NCBI GenBank assembly: GCA_001897855.1
Contig: MKUO01000001.1
Span: 767,267 to 831,266 of the forward strand
DNA length: 64,000 nt
Reading direction: 5' to 3'
Origin: Bacteroidetes bacterium 43-93
GTDB taxonomy: Bacteria; Bacteroidota; Bacteroidia; Chitinophagales; Chitinophagaceae
Shown: positions 42,538 through 52,391 of the stretch, piece by piece
Position numbering within the stretch: position 1 is the first letter of the stretch
Layout: every line of letters starts with the position of its first letter
Translations under genes and position numbers: made by a program
The notes under the pieces: model-generated
What the model was told of the DNA's origin: nothing
The model's database searches: none
Seen by the model: only the letters and a program-made list of their open reading frames with translations

Positions 42538-43974
42538 ATGCACTTAGGAACAACCGGCAAATATATATTTTACATTATCGCCCTTCTCCCGATATTGTGT
42601 TACGGGCAAAAAAGAGTTTTTACGATCGATGAATGCCTACAGCAAGCATGGCAGCAAAATATATCGCTTAACCAAAGCAGGTGGAATAACGAGATCAACA
42701 AAATAAACTACGAGCAGGCAAGGGCAAATATGTTGCCAACACTGGGCCTTAGCGATGCGCAAAATTTCAACTTTGGCAAGTATAATAATCCTGTCACCCA
42801 ACAAAGTACTGCGCAAAATTTTTCTACCAATAGCCTGGTACTGAGCAGCGGTGTTATTCTATTCAATGGTTTGCAGCTTCAAAACCTGGTGCATCAAAAC
42901 AGAGCCAATTATGAAGCAGGAACACTGGATATAGAAAAGGCAAAGAACGACCTTGGCCTCAACGTAATGGCATATTACCTGCAGGTACTTTTTGAATATG
43001 AGGATACCGCTATCGCGCAAGCGCAAATAGATGCCACCACAGAGCAACTTAACAGGACAAAGAAATACGTAGCGGTAGGGCAGCTGCCGGAACTAAACCT
43101 ACTACAGATACAGGCACAACTGGCAAGGGATAATGCTGCTAAAGTAACCGCCATGAACCAACTGCGACTAGCAAAACTGAACCTGATGCAGCTGATGGAA
43201 ATGCCGATGAGTGATAACTTTGAAATAGCAACTGCAGGTATGGATGACGTGCCGCAAAGCGTTGCAGCCTCATCCTCTGAAATATACAACAATGCATTAA
43301 GCCTGCTGCCTGATGTGAGGAGTGCGCAGACGAAAACAAGTGCATCTGAATACGGGCTAAAAGCATATAAAGGTGTTCTTTATCCAAAGCTGAGCGCATC
43401 CGGTAATATAAATACATCTTTCTCGAGCCTGAACACCCGGCTGAACTCACAAACAACCGAGGTTGTACAAAAAATAGGGTATTTGCAGAATGATCCCACG
43501 CAGGTAGTGGTGAGTGATGTGCCCGTAACCAACGTCACGAAAGCTGATTATCCCCTGTGGGAGCAATACAAGAATAATGTGGGGCAGGGCATAACGCTGA
43601 ATTTATCTATACCCATTTTCAATAGCCTGCTGTACCATAACAATGTTCGGAAAGCAAAAATCGCCGTCATTAATTCCCGGCTGAATGAATCAGCTGTAAA
43701 GAATCAATTGCGTAAGGCCATAGAACAGGCCTATACTGATGAGATTGCTGCAGCAAAAAGCTATGTATCATCCCGGGAGCAATTACATGCAGACGAAAGG
43801 GCTTACCTGGATATGGAGAAAAAGTTTATGCAGGGAGCGTCGAATGTAACAGACTTTCTGGTAGAGAAAAGTAACTATAATAAGGCTTTGCTGGCATTGC
43901 TACAAGCAAAGTATAGTTACATCTTCCGCGCAAAGATCATCAACTTCTATAACACAAACTCACTGACGCAATAA
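42538..43974 (+). CDS. TolC-family outer-membrane efflux protein
   Basis: Start set at ATG 42538 (MHLGTTGKYIFYIIALLPIL), since the GTG codons at 42532 and 42535 are less likely. A signal peptide ends near CYGQ. The 478-residue product has the TolC plan of two internal repeats of helix-helix-beta: FTIDECLQQAWQQN (first repeat) and later YPKLSASGNINTSFS, LNLSIPIFNSLLYHNNV, with two more helical regions. It would form the trimeric outer-membrane channel of the efflux system encoded next. The downstream gene begins 3 bases later. Confidence 0.92.
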   Translation: MHLGTTGKYIFYIIALLPILCYGQKRVFTIDECLQQAWQQNISLNQSRWNNEINKINYEQARANMLPTLGLSDAQNFNFGKYNNPVTQQSTAQNFSTNSLVLSSGVILFNGLQLQNLVHQNRANYEAGTLDIEKAKNDLGLNVMAYYLQVLFEYEDTAIAQAQIDATTEQLNRTKKYVAVGQLPELNLLQIQAQLARDNAAKVTAMNQLRLAKLNLMQLMEMPMSDNFEIATAGMDDVPQSVAASSSEIYNNALSLLPDVRSAQTKTSASEYGLKAYKGVLYPKLSASGNINTSFSSLNTRLNSQTTEVVQKIGYLQNDPTQVVVSDVPVTNVTKADYPLWEQYKNNVGQGITLNLSIPIFNSLLYHNNVRKAKIAVINSRLNESAVKNQLRKAIEQAYTDEIAAAKSYVSSREQLHADERAYLDMEKKFMQGASNVTDFLVEKSNYNKALLALLQAKYSYIFRAKIINFYNTNSLTQ

Positions 43975-43977
43975 AAC

Positions 43978-45192
43978 ATGAAAAAGCGGAGAAAGATCAT
44001 TATAATTTCTGTTGCCGTTGCAGGGTTGATCGTTGCGGCATATTTCCTATGGTTTCGGAAAGCCGGCGAGCCTGTAGTGTGGAAGACAACACAAGTTGAA
44101 AAGGGGAATATAGCAGTGACTGTAACCGCAACCGGTTCCGTAAATGCAGATACAACCGTACTTGTAGGTGCCCAGGTATCGGGTATTATCTCTAAGATAT
44201 TTGTAGACTTTGATTCCATTGTAAGGAAAGGACAAGTGATAGCCTTGCTGGACACTACCTTACTTCATGCAGCTTACCTGGATGCAGAAGCAACTGTAGA
44301 AAAAGCAAGGGCACAGGTAGAGCTACAAAGCCATAATTTTAAAAGGATAGATACACTGTATAAAGATAAAGTGGCATCAAAAGCAGATTATGACCAGGCG
44401 TATGCTGCCTATAAATCTTCCCAAAGCGATCTTATGGCTGCGCTTGCGAATATGGAGCATGCAAAGATCAATCTGCATTATGCAATCATCACAGCGCCTA
44501 TTAACGGAACTGTGATATCGAGAAATGTAGATGTGGGGCAAACGGTCATCTCAAGTTTTAACGCTCCCACTTTATTTACTATTGCCAACAACCTGAAGAA
44601 GATGCAGGTACTGGCCAATGTAGATGAGGCAGATATAGGACAAGTGAAAGTAGGGCAGTCTGTAGATTTTACTGTGGATGCCTATCCCAATGATAAATTC
44701 CGTGGTGTAGTGGGGCTGATACGGTTGCAACCGGTAACCATACAGAACGTGGTGAACTATATTGTGGTAATAGATGTTGCGAATCCCGAATTGAAGTTGC
44801 TGCCGGGACTTACTGCTAATATCTCGGTTAATATAGCCATGCATCCCGATGTATTGAAAGTTGTCAGCAACGCCGTGCATTTTCAGCCATCGGCAGATGT
44901 GATGGCGAAGATGAATATACCTGCAGCAGTAAAAAGTAGCATGGATTCTATGAAATTGACAGCGAACGAAATACCACAGCCGGGGACGAGCTGCTATATA
45001 TGGGTTAGAGAAGGGGAGACTATGAGACCGGAAATGGTAACGGCTGGTTTGTTTGACGGTAGCCTGCTGGAAATTAAAGGTAATATTAAAGCAGGCGATG
45101 AGATCATTACAGGAATAGAGAATACCGTAAGCACATCTGCTGCGAAAAATCCATTTATGCCCCAAATGCCCAGGAGGAGGAGCAGGCCATGA
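43978..45192 (+). CDS. macA: Periplasmic adaptor of a MacAB-type efflux pump
   Basis: A 404-residue membrane-fusion protein. One N-terminal membrane helix (about 8-22) is followed by the lipoyl half-motif (VLVGAQVSGIISKIFVDFD, about 60-78), the coiled-coil hairpin (about 100-165, rich in A, K, E), then the second lipoyl half (LHYAIITAPINGTVISRNVD), the barrel domain and the membrane-proximal domain. The gene sits between the channel and ABC genes, and its stop overlaps the ATPase start by 4 bases (ATGA). The extended C-terminal tail with [12 protein letters not shown] is unusual but small. Confidence 0.88.
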   Translation: MKKRRKIIIISVAVAGLIVAAYFLWFRKAGEPVVWKTTQVEKGNIAVTVTATGSVNADTTVLVGAQVSGIISKIFVDFDSIVRKGQVIALLDTTLLHAAYLDAEATVEKARAQVELQSHNFKRIDTLYKDKVASKADYDQAYAAYKSSQSDLMAALANMEHAKINLHYAIITAPINGTVISRNVDVGQTVISSFNAPTLFTIANNLKKMQVLANVDEADIGQVKVGQSVDFTVDAYPNDKFRGVVGLIRLQPVTIQNVVNYIVVIDVANPELKLLPGLTANISVNIAMHPDVLKVVSNAVHFQPSADVMAKMNIPAAVKSSMDSMKLTANEIPQPGTSCYIWVREGETMRPEMVTAGLFDGSLLEIKGNIKAGDEIITGIENTVSTSAAKNPFMPQMPRRRSRP

Positions 45193-45953
45193 TAGAAACA
45201 AACAGCCTCATATCTGTTAAGAACCTGTCGAAAGTGTATAAGATGGGCGACTTTGAAGTGCATGCACTCAGAGATGTAACCCTCGAAATACAGAAAGGTT
45301 CTTTTGTAGCCGTAATGGGCCCTAGCGGATCGGGTAAATCAACCTTTATGAATATCCTCGGCTGCCTGGATAACCCCTCCAGCGGCAAGTATTATTTGGA
45401 TGGCACCGATGTGTTAACGCTGGATAAAAATGAACTGGCAACATTGCGAAATAATAAGATCGGGTTTATTTTCCAATCGTTTAATATTCTGCCGAGGACA
45501 TCTGCATTGGAAAATGTGGAACTGCCTTTGCTGTATAACGGCAAAGTGAATGCAAAAGAGCGGATGGAACGTGCATCGGAAGCATTAAGGTCAGTAGGCC
45601 TTGCTGATAGGCTACACTATTTACCCAGCCAGCTATCGGGAGGACAACAGCAAAGGGTGGCCATAGCAAGGGCACTGGTGAATAATCCCCTCATCATTAT
45701 GGCCGATGAGCCTACCGGCAACCTGGATACACACGCCAGCTACGAGATCATGGATATATTCCAGCAATTGAATAGCAAAGGTATCACCATACTTATGGTA
45801 ACGCATGAACCGGACATAGCGGACTTTGCCTTGTCGAACATACTTTTTCGCGACGGGCAGATAGTTTCCAACGAGCCGGTGCAGAATCGGAAGTTCGCAA
45901 AAGAGGAGCTCGAAAAATTACCATCAATCAAAATGGAAGTTGCATCGAAATGA
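45189..45953 (+). CDS. ABC transporter ATP-binding protein, MacB-type
   Basis: A 254-residue cytoplasmic ATPase with Walker [10 protein letters not shown] (about 42-50), [21 protein letters not shown] (Q-loop region), signature [15 protein letters not shown] (about 144-158) and Walker [13 protein letters not shown]. The last part carries the histidine in MVTHEPDIA. This is the LolD/MacB group, which works with FtsX-type permeases. It is encoded between the adaptor and its permease with ATGA overlaps on both sides, so the unit is co-translated. Confidence 0.92.
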   Translation: MIETNSLISVKNLSKVYKMGDFEVHALRDVTLEIQKGSFVAVMGPSGSGKSTFMNILGCLDNPSSGKYYLDGTDVLTLDKNELATLRNNKIGFIFQSFNILPRTSALENVELPLLYNGKVNAKERMERASEALRSVGLADRLHYLPSQLSGGQQQRVAIARALVNNPLIIMADEPTGNLDTHASYEIMDIFQQLNSKGITILMVTHEPDIADFALSNILFRDGQIVSNEPVQNRKFAKEELEKLPSIKMEVASK

Positions 45954-47170
45954 AACTGCTGAACCTGATAAAAATAGCCTCCAGATCACTAAGCAAAAAT
46001 AAAATGCGGGTGTTCCTTACAATGCTGGGCATTATCATAGGTGTGGCTTCTGTGATTTCTATGCTGGCAATAGGAGAGGGCTCGCGGCAGAATATTGAGG
46101 CATCAGTATCCAGCCTGGGTACTAATACAGTAATGATCTATCCCGGATCGGTGAACCAGGGCGGTGTGCGTATGGGTGCAGGCTCCTATTCTACGCTCAC
46201 CCAGAAAGATGCAGACGTACTGGCTGCCAGGTGCGAATACCTTACGGAGGTATCGCCGGTGGTGATGAGATCATCGCAAGTAATAGCAGGGAGCCAGAAC
46301 TGGCATACGATGGTAGTGGGTGGGTATAATAGCTATATATCTATCCGCAGCCTGAAGATTGAAAGCGGCAACCTGTTTTCATCAGGAGATCAACGCAATG
46401 CCGCGAAGGTATGTGTGATCGGGCAAACAGTGTCCACCAATCTTTTTGGTGAGGGAACAGGCCCGGTGGGACAATTTATACGTATCAATAGTATTCCGTT
46501 CAGAGTAATAGGATTGCTGGAAAAGAAAGGTCAGAACACCTTTGGGCAAGACCAGGATGATATTATTATTGCTCCCTTCTCTACCGTGCAAAAAAGAATG
46601 TTGTCCGGCATGTACGTCAATAATATTCTCGCTTCCGCAAGGTCTGAGGGCGATATGGAAAATGCGAAGGAACAGGTGACAGAGATATTAAGATTGCAGC
46701 ACAAGCTCAGCCCGGACGACGAAGACGATTTCACGGTTAGATCGCAGGCAGATATAGCCAATGTATTTGGGTCGATCTCAAAAGTACTAACCATTTTACT
46801 GGCCAGTATTGCCAGTATCTCGTTGCTCGTTGGCGGCATTGGCATTATGAATATTATGCTGGTATCGGTAACGGAGCGTACGAGGGAAATTGGGATACGG
46901 ATGGCTGTAGGTGCCAAGAGCAGGGATGTACTTTTTCAGTTTATGATCGAGTCTGTATTCATCAGTTTCATCGGCGGATTGATAGGTATTTTGTTTGGCA
47001 TCCTGGTTTCGCAGCTAGTAGCCAGGTTTGGTGGCTGGCCTGTGGTGATAACGGCCAGTTCAGTGCTGCTTTCCTTTGCCTTTTCGGCAATAGTAGGCAT
47101 CTTTTTTGGCTGGTATCCTGCAAGAAAAGCAGCAGGATTAAATCCTATTGATGCTTTGCGGTATGAATAA
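45950..47170 (+). CDS. ABC transporter permease, MacB-type (FtsX fold)
   Basis: A 406-residue permease with one membrane helix near the N-terminus (about 22-42, MRVFLTMLGIIIGVASVISML), a large periplasmic domain (about 45-275) and three C-terminal helices (about 280-400). The FtsX signature GGIGIMNIMLVSVTERTREI followed by IGIRMAVGAKSRDVLFQF is present. In MacB these parts are fused to the ATPase; here they are separate genes. Together with the channel and adaptor they make a complete tripartite pump. The substrate is unknown; MacAB systems export macrolides, peptides and lipids. Confidence 0.92.
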   Translation: MKLLNLIKIASRSLSKNKMRVFLTMLGIIIGVASVISMLAIGEGSRQNIEASVSSLGTNTVMIYPGSVNQGGVRMGAGSYSTLTQKDADVLAARCEYLTEVSPVVMRSSQVIAGSQNWHTMVVGGYNSYISIRSLKIESGNLFSSGDQRNAAKVCVIGQTVSTNLFGEGTGPVGQFIRINSIPFRVIGLLEKKGQNTFGQDQDDIIIAPFSTVQKRMLSGMYVNNILASARSEGDMENAKEQVTEILRLQHKLSPDDEDDFTVRSQADIANVFGSISKVLTILLASIASISLLVGGIGIMNIMLVSVTERTREIGIRMAVGAKSRDVLFQFMIESVFISFIGGLIGILFGILVSQLVARFGGWPVVITASSVLLSFAFSAIVGIFFGWYPARKAAGLNPIDALRYE

Positions 47171-47254
47171 TGAACAATTGCCTTTTGGTCAGTGTCATTG
47201 CTAGGGCTGTCGGGTAGCAAATATGCACGAACTAATTAGGAAAGAAAAGGAAGA

Positions 47255-47833
47255 CTATTCGTCTTCCTCTTCTTCACTTGCTTCATAGTTAATATCGTTT
47301 TCTGCTATACCGGTCAGTGTTACATCAGCCTCTTTTTCTTCTTCCAGAGTAGTACGCAGGATTTCAGCTACATCGTCGAGTCCTAAGGTAGTAGCCAATT
47401 GTGCCAGTCCACCATAGGTAGCGATCTCGTAGTGCTCCACTTTTTGTGCAGCCAGTATCAGGCCCACATCACGTGTTGCTGTGCCGGCTTCGGTTTCTTC
47501 TATAATGCCTTCGCCTTCTTCTGTAATACCGGCCATAGCATCGCATTTCTTTGCCTGTGCTTTTTTGCCCAGCATTTCAAAAACCTGCTCCAACCTCGCA
47601 ACATGCTCTTTGGTCACATTCAGGTGTTCTTCAAAAGCTGCCTGCAGTTCTGCAGAGGTGGCAGCCTTTTTCATTTTGGGCAATGTTTTTACCAGGTGTT
47701 TTTCGGCCCAGTAGATGTCCTTTAATTCATCCTGGAAGAATTTTTCCAACATAGAGTCAGGAGTAGCTGTTGCAGTTGTTTTTTTAGCGCTTGTTTTCTT
47801 TGGCGCTGTTTTACGGGTTGCAGTCTTTGCCAT
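47255..47833 (-). CDS. Ferritin-like DUF892 protein (YciE/YciF) with a basic tail
   Basis: A 192-residue protein. Residues about 28-185 form the four-helix ferritin-like DUF892 bundle: LEKFFQDELKDIYWAEKHLV, KAATSAELQAAFEEHL, HVARLEQVFEMLGKKA, then KVEHYEIATYGGLAQLA with the conserved HYE and ETEAG. The N-terminal 26 residues consist almost only of A, K, T, R and P (KTATRKTAPKKTSAKKTT), like a histone H1 or Dps tail that binds DNA. The C-terminus is Glu/Asp-rich. YciF-like proteins are linked to stress responses in other bacteria. Confidence 0.88.
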   Translation of the reverse strand: MAKTATRKTAPKKTSAKKTTATATPDSMLEKFFQDELKDIYWAEKHLVKTLPKMKKAATSAELQAAFEEHLNVTKEHVARLEQVFEMLGKKAQAKKCDAMAGITEEGEGIIEETEAGTATRDVGLILAAQKVEHYEIATYGGLAQLATTLGLDDVAEILRTTLEEEKEADVTLTGIAENDINYEASEEEEDE

Positions 47834-47967
47834 AAATATTTTTTGATTTATAGCTTAAAAAAATTGTGCCTTAGGTTTAAGTGCCGATCAATCCGTCAAT
47901 TGCAAATCAATGATATCTATGATAGCGGCGCTATTTTGTTTAACTTTAGTGTTATAAAACGCATACA

Positions 47968-50250
47968 ATGGCACAGCTTATCCGCAAGGAAGATGCACTG
48001 GAATATCACGAGAAAGGCAGGCCCGGAAAGATAGAAGTAATTCCTACTAAAGAGACAAAAACACAAAGAGACCTTGCACTCGCTTATTCACCTGGTGTGG
48101 CAGAGCCCTGTAAAGAGATACACGACCATCCAGATGATGTTTACCGCTATACTGCAAAAGGCAACCTGGTAGCTGTTATCAGCAATGGTACGGCCGTATT
48201 GGGATTAGGTGATATAGGCCCTGAAGCCAGTAAACCGGTAATGGAAGGAAAGGGCCTGCTTTTTAAAATATTCGCGGATATTGATGTATTTGATATAGAA
48301 CTGAATGCCCGTGATATAGATCATTTTGTATCTGTCGTGAAGGCCCTGGAGCCAACGTTCGGCGGTATCAACCTGGAGGACATCAAGGCCCCTGAATGTT
48401 TTGCAATAGAAACAAGGCTGAAGCAGGAACTGAATATTCCTATCATGCACGATGATCAGCACGGTACTGCCATTATATCCGGTGCTGCATTGTTGAATGC
48501 TTTAGAACTGGTGGGTAAAGATATCAGCAAAGTGAAATTTGTTGTCAGCGGGGCAGGAGCTTCTGCCATATCCTGCTGCAAAATATATATGTCGCTTGGC
48601 GCAGATGTGAAGAACATTCATATGTTCGATAGCAAGGGGCTGATCACATCTACAAGGAATGATCTTGATGAGCATAAACACATCTTTGCCAATAGTGATA
48701 AAGATCAATCGCTGGCAGAAGCGATGAAAGGTGCAGATGTATTTATAGGCTTATCCAAAGGCAATATATTATCGCAGGACATGGTACGGTCGATGGCAGA
48801 CAAGCCCATTGTATTTGCATTGGCCAACCCCGATCCCGAAATACCATACGAAGATGCAATGGCTGCGCGTCCTGACGTGATCATGGCTACAGGTCGCAGT
48901 GATTATCCTAACCAGGTAAATAATGTGTTAGGCTTTCCTTATATATTTAGAGGTGCATTAGATGTACGTGCACGTGCTATTAATGAAGAAATGAAACTCG
49001 CAGCCGTAAAAGCATTAGCGGCACTCGCGAAAGAACAAGTGCCTGATATCGTTAATGTGGCCTATAATGAGAAAAGCCTGCATTTTGGCCCCACTTATAT
49101 TATACCTAAACCGATAGACCCAAGGTTGCTGGTAACCGTAGCACCGGCAGTGGCCAAAGCTGCCATGGACAGTGGCGTTGCCCGGAAGCCAATAACAGAC
49201 TGGGAAGCGTATGAAAGTGAATTGTACCGCAGGCTGAATTCGGAGGATAACATTCTGCGTTTCATCATCAATAAAGCGAAGCAACAACCTAAGCGTGTGG
49301 TATTTGCGGATGCTGAAAACCTGAAAGTGCTCAAAGCCGCACAGATAGCCAAGGACGATGGTATAGCCATACCAATACTGTTAGGTGAAGAAGCCAAGAT
49401 CAAAAAACTGATTGAAGAAAATAACCTGCCGCTCAGCGATGTGCAGATCATAGATCCGCGCAGTGATGAACAGGCGCAGCAAAGGGATAAATACGGAGCG
49501 CTGTTTTTCTGGAAAAGACAACGCCGCGGCTTTAATATGTATGAAGCTAGGAAGATCATGCGCGAGCGTAATTATTACGGCTGCATGATGGTGGAGACAG
49601 GTGAAGCAGATGCATTTATCTCCGGCCTCACACGCCAGTATCCAAATACGTTGCGTCCCGCATTGGAGATCATAGGTATGGAAGAAGGTGCGGGCAGGGT
49701 AGCCGGTATGTATGTGATGCTCACCAAGAAAGGGCCTTTGTTTTTTGCGGATACTACGGTGAACTTTAACCCGACCGAAGATGAGCTTTACGCTATTACC
49801 TTACAAACGGCAAAGGCTGTTGAGACCTTTAATATAAAGCCGCGTATAGCGATGCTCTCTTATTCTAATTTTGGTACCAGCGCCTCACCGGAAGCGATAC
49901 TGGTGCGCAACGTGGTAGAACGCATCAAGAATACGCATCCTGAAATGATAATAGATGGCGAGATGCAGGCCGGTATCGCATTTAATAAGGACCTGTTGCG
50001 AGAAAATTATCCGTTTAGCGACCTGGTAAATGAATCGCCCAATACATTGATATTCCCAAACCTGGCAGCAGGGAACATCGCATATAACCTGCTGCAGGAA
50101 GTAGGCGGAGCCGAAGCAGTGGGGCCAATACTGTTAGGACTTAAAAAGCCTGTGCACGTATTACAGCTTGGCAGCACCGTACGGCAGATCGTAAACATGG
50201 TAGCCATAGCTGTGGTAGAAGCACAGATAAAATCAGGTAATAACGCATAA
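47968..50250 (+). CDS. maeB: NADP-dependent malic enzyme (malic-PTA type)
   Basis: A 760-residue enzyme that converts malate to pyruvate and CO2 with reduction of NADP. The catalytic half (about 15-430) has [33 protein letters not shown] with the active-site lysine, HDDQHGTAI and the nucleotide fold [13 protein letters not shown]. The C-terminal half (about 430-760) is a phosphotransacetylase-like domain ([42 protein letters not shown]) that regulates such enzymes rather than catalysing. The FAD oxidoreductase starts directly at its stop. Confidence 0.93.
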   Translation: MAQLIRKEDALEYHEKGRPGKIEVIPTKETKTQRDLALAYSPGVAEPCKEIHDHPDDVYRYTAKGNLVAVISNGTAVLGLGDIGPEASKPVMEGKGLLFKIFADIDVFDIELNARDIDHFVSVVKALEPTFGGINLEDIKAPECFAIETRLKQELNIPIMHDDQHGTAIISGAALLNALELVGKDISKVKFVVSGAGASAISCCKIYMSLGADVKNIHMFDSKGLITSTRNDLDEHKHIFANSDKDQSLAEAMKGADVFIGLSKGNILSQDMVRSMADKPIVFALANPDPEIPYEDAMAARPDVIMATGRSDYPNQVNNVLGFPYIFRGALDVRARAINEEMKLAAVKALAALAKEQVPDIVNVAYNEKSLHFGPTYIIPKPIDPRLLVTVAPAVAKAAMDSGVARKPITDWEAYESELYRRLNSEDNILRFIINKAKQQPKRVVFADAENLKVLKAAQIAKDDGIAIPILLGEEAKIKKLIEENNLPLSDVQIIDPRSDEQAQQRDKYGALFFWKRQRRGFNMYEARKIMRERNYYGCMMVETGEADAFISGLTRQYPNTLRPALEIIGMEEGAGRVAGMYVMLTKKGPLFFADTTVNFNPTEDELYAITLQTAKAVETFNIKPRIAMLSYSNFGTSASPEAILVRNVVERIKNTHPEMIIDGEMQAGIAFNKDLLRENYPFSDLVNESPNTLIFPNLAAGNIAYNLLQEVGGAEAVGPILLGLKKPVHVLQLGSTVRQIVNMVAIAVVEAQIKSGNNA

Positions 50251-51465
50251 TTGCAAAAGATAGCTATTATAGGTGCCGGTGCTGCGGGTTGCTTTGCCGC
50301 AGCCAATATCCCTTATTCGCCGGATAGGGAAGTGGTTGTATTTGAGAAAACGGGTAAGGCATTACAAAAGGTAAAGGCTTCCGGCGGCGGCAGGTGTAAT
50401 ACTACCCATGCACTGTTTGATATACCAGAATTAGTAACCAGGTACCCACGTGGAAAACAGTTATTGAAGAAGACGTTATGCCGTTTTACCCCACAGGATA
50501 CGATAGACTGGTTTGGTAAAAGAGGCGTACGCCTGAAGGCAGAGGCTGATGGAAGAATGTTCCCGATTACTGATGATTCTCAAACTATCATAGACTGCAT
50601 CTGGCAACAGATGATGAATAATCGAGTAAAGGTGATGTATCACAAAGCTGTTGACAGGCTGGAGCAAATAGAGTGCAAATGGCATATACATTTCGCGGAC
50701 GGATCTGTTTACGTTGCAGATAAGATACTGATAGCCTGCGGTGGCTTTGCCAAAGCAGAGCACTATAGATGGCTAACAGATATCGGACATAGCTTTATGC
50801 CGCCTGTGCCTTCCTTGTTCACCTTCAATATGCCCAAACATCCTATTACAGAATTAATGGGTGTTGCCGTGCAGGATGTAACATTAAAAGTGTCCGGAAC
50901 AAAAATTATAGAACATGGACCGTTACTAATTACACATTGGGGCTTTAGTGGCCCTGTGGTGTTAAGGACATCTGCATGGGCCGCAAGGGAACTAAATGAG
51001 CGGAACTATGATTTCAATATCGTTGTCAACTGGCTGGGAGACATCAATGAAACTGAATTAAAGGAAACAATCGCGCAACTACGAAAAGACCAGGGTAAGC
51101 AATTAGTACATCATAAAAATCCCTTCGACCTGCCTAAACGTTTCTGGGAATACCAATTGAAACAATGTGGTGTAAATGAAGATACCCGCTGGGGTGAGCT
51201 ACCTGCTGCAGCTCAAAATAAGCTGATAGAAAAATTGATACGCGATACTTATTCCATCAAAGGTAAAACCACATTCAAGGAAGAGTTTGTTACCTGCGGC
51301 GGTATCAAAACATCAGAAACAGATCCACAGACTATGGAAAGCAGGGTAGTGCCCGGCATCTATTTTGCGGGAGAGATATTAGATGTAGATGGCATCACTG
51401 GTGGGTTCAACTTTCAACATGCGTGGAGTAGCGGGTATATAGCAGCGGAGAGTATGGTGGGTTAA
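50251..51465 (+). CDS. FAD-dependent oxidoreductase (BaiN/HI0933 family)
   Basis: A 404-residue flavoprotein that begins with TTG at 50251, immediately after the maeB stop, so no upstream ATG is available and the TTG is well supported. Seen: KIAIIGAGAAGCFAAANI (FAD dinucleotide fold), GGGRCNTTH (about 45-55), ILIACGGFAKAEHY and the C-terminal GEILDVDGITGGFNFQHAWSSG. These are hallmarks of the YhiN/HI0933 flavoprotein family with unclear electron acceptors. Length is usual. Co-transcription with maeB is likely. Confidence 0.88.
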   Translation: MQKIAIIGAGAAGCFAAANIPYSPDREVVVFEKTGKALQKVKASGGGRCNTTHALFDIPELVTRYPRGKQLLKKTLCRFTPQDTIDWFGKRGVRLKAEADGRMFPITDDSQTIIDCIWQQMMNNRVKVMYHKAVDRLEQIECKWHIHFADGSVYVADKILIACGGFAKAEHYRWLTDIGHSFMPPVPSLFTFNMPKHPITELMGVAVQDVTLKVSGTKIIEHGPLLITHWGFSGPVVLRTSAWAARELNERNYDFNIVVNWLGDINETELKETIAQLRKDQGKQLVHHKNPFDLPKRFWEYQLKQCGVNEDTRWGELPAAAQNKLIEKLIRDTYSIKGKTTFKEEFVTCGGIKTSETDPQTMESRVVPGIYFAGEILDVDGITGGFNFQHAWSSGYIAAESMVG

Positions 51466-51497
51466 CAATGAAGGGTATTTAACTGGATTGTTTGAGT

Positions 51498-52367
51498 TTA
51501 TTCACCGATCGCGTTATATAAATTTTCGACTGATAATCTATCAGCGAAATCACCTAATTCTTTTTCTGTTCTTATTGAGTTGAATATATTTTTTATTTGG
51601 TTAGCGTTGTCTTTATGAATTATTTTGCAATCAAGGAAATCGAATTTTTCAAAATATCCACCGAATGCATTAAGAAATGTTGATCTAGAAACTAGAACGG
51701 TATCTTTAATAGTTTTAAAATATTTCTTGTATCTCCTTGTTAGCAAAATGTAATCGACTGTAGGTAGAATGATAGGAATATGTTCTGTCCAAATTGTTAG
51801 TGTAAACGGTTTATTGTTCTTTTCTTTAAAGAAGAAAATTTTTGGAACAAAATATTCATCGCCAAGTTTTTGTTGCAAAATCTGCCTATTAAAATTGTAT
51901 TGCCAAACGCTATTACAAGTTTCTTCACTCAAATAACAACTTTGCATCTCTGTAAAATGCTTTTTACTTGCACTTAAGTTTGTTTTATTCCAATTTTCAA
52001 ACTCTTCCTGTTTATTTGGTTTGTATGGATAGCCTGATTCTGATTGCGGATTAACAACGTACAGGTCTAAATCGTTGCAAAACTGCTCAACAAACCTAAA
52101 TGCCTCAAGCCCGAAAAAACTTGGTCGGAGAAAGTTTAAATTGAAACTAAAATGTGTATCGTCATAATGTTGCACCACTGCTAAATCATCAATTGCTTTT
52201 TCATCAGTGTATTCAAATGAAAAATATACTTCCGTGTCTTCATTTTCAAAAAACCATTGAGTTTCATCCACATTTGGGGAGATCAAGTTATCTGACAAAT
52301 AGCTTGAAATTTTACTTTTTGAAATTTCAGTTCCTTTCTTTTTGTAGAAAAATAGATCGTAACTCAT
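51498..52367 (-). CDS. Hypothetical AT-rich protein (289 aa)
   Basis: Not recognised beyond a short start pattern, MSYDLFFYKKKGTEISKSKI, of a kind seen in small soluble Bacteroidota proteins. The sequence has no signal peptide, no membrane span and no metal motif. Long stretches of F, Y, N, K, D with few A and G residues reflect its AT-rich coding, clearly different from its neighbours. It follows the ABC permease by 24 bases on the same strand. This could be an acquired immunity-type gene or a lineage-specific gene. Confidence 0.55.
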   Translation of the reverse strand: MSYDLFFYKKKGTEISKSKISSYLSDNLISPNVDETQWFFENEDTEVYFSFEYTDEKAIDDLAVVQHYDDTHFSFNLNFLRPSFFGLEAFRFVEQFCNDLDLYVVNPQSESGYPYKPNKQEEFENWNKTNLSASKKHFTEMQSCYLSEETCNSVWQYNFNRQILQQKLGDEYFVPKIFFFKEKNNKPFTLTIWTEHIPIILPTVDYILLTRRYKKYFKTIKDTVLVSRSTFLNAFGGYFEKFDFLDCKIIHKDNANQIKNIFNSIRTEKELGDFADRLSVENLYNAIGE

Positions 52368-52391
52368 TAGTTCGTCAATTAGAATTAATTT

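Noticed and set aside
44572..45201. Minus-strand frame of 209 codons
   Set aside because: Antisense of the membrane-fusion protein gene of a well-formed efflux operon.
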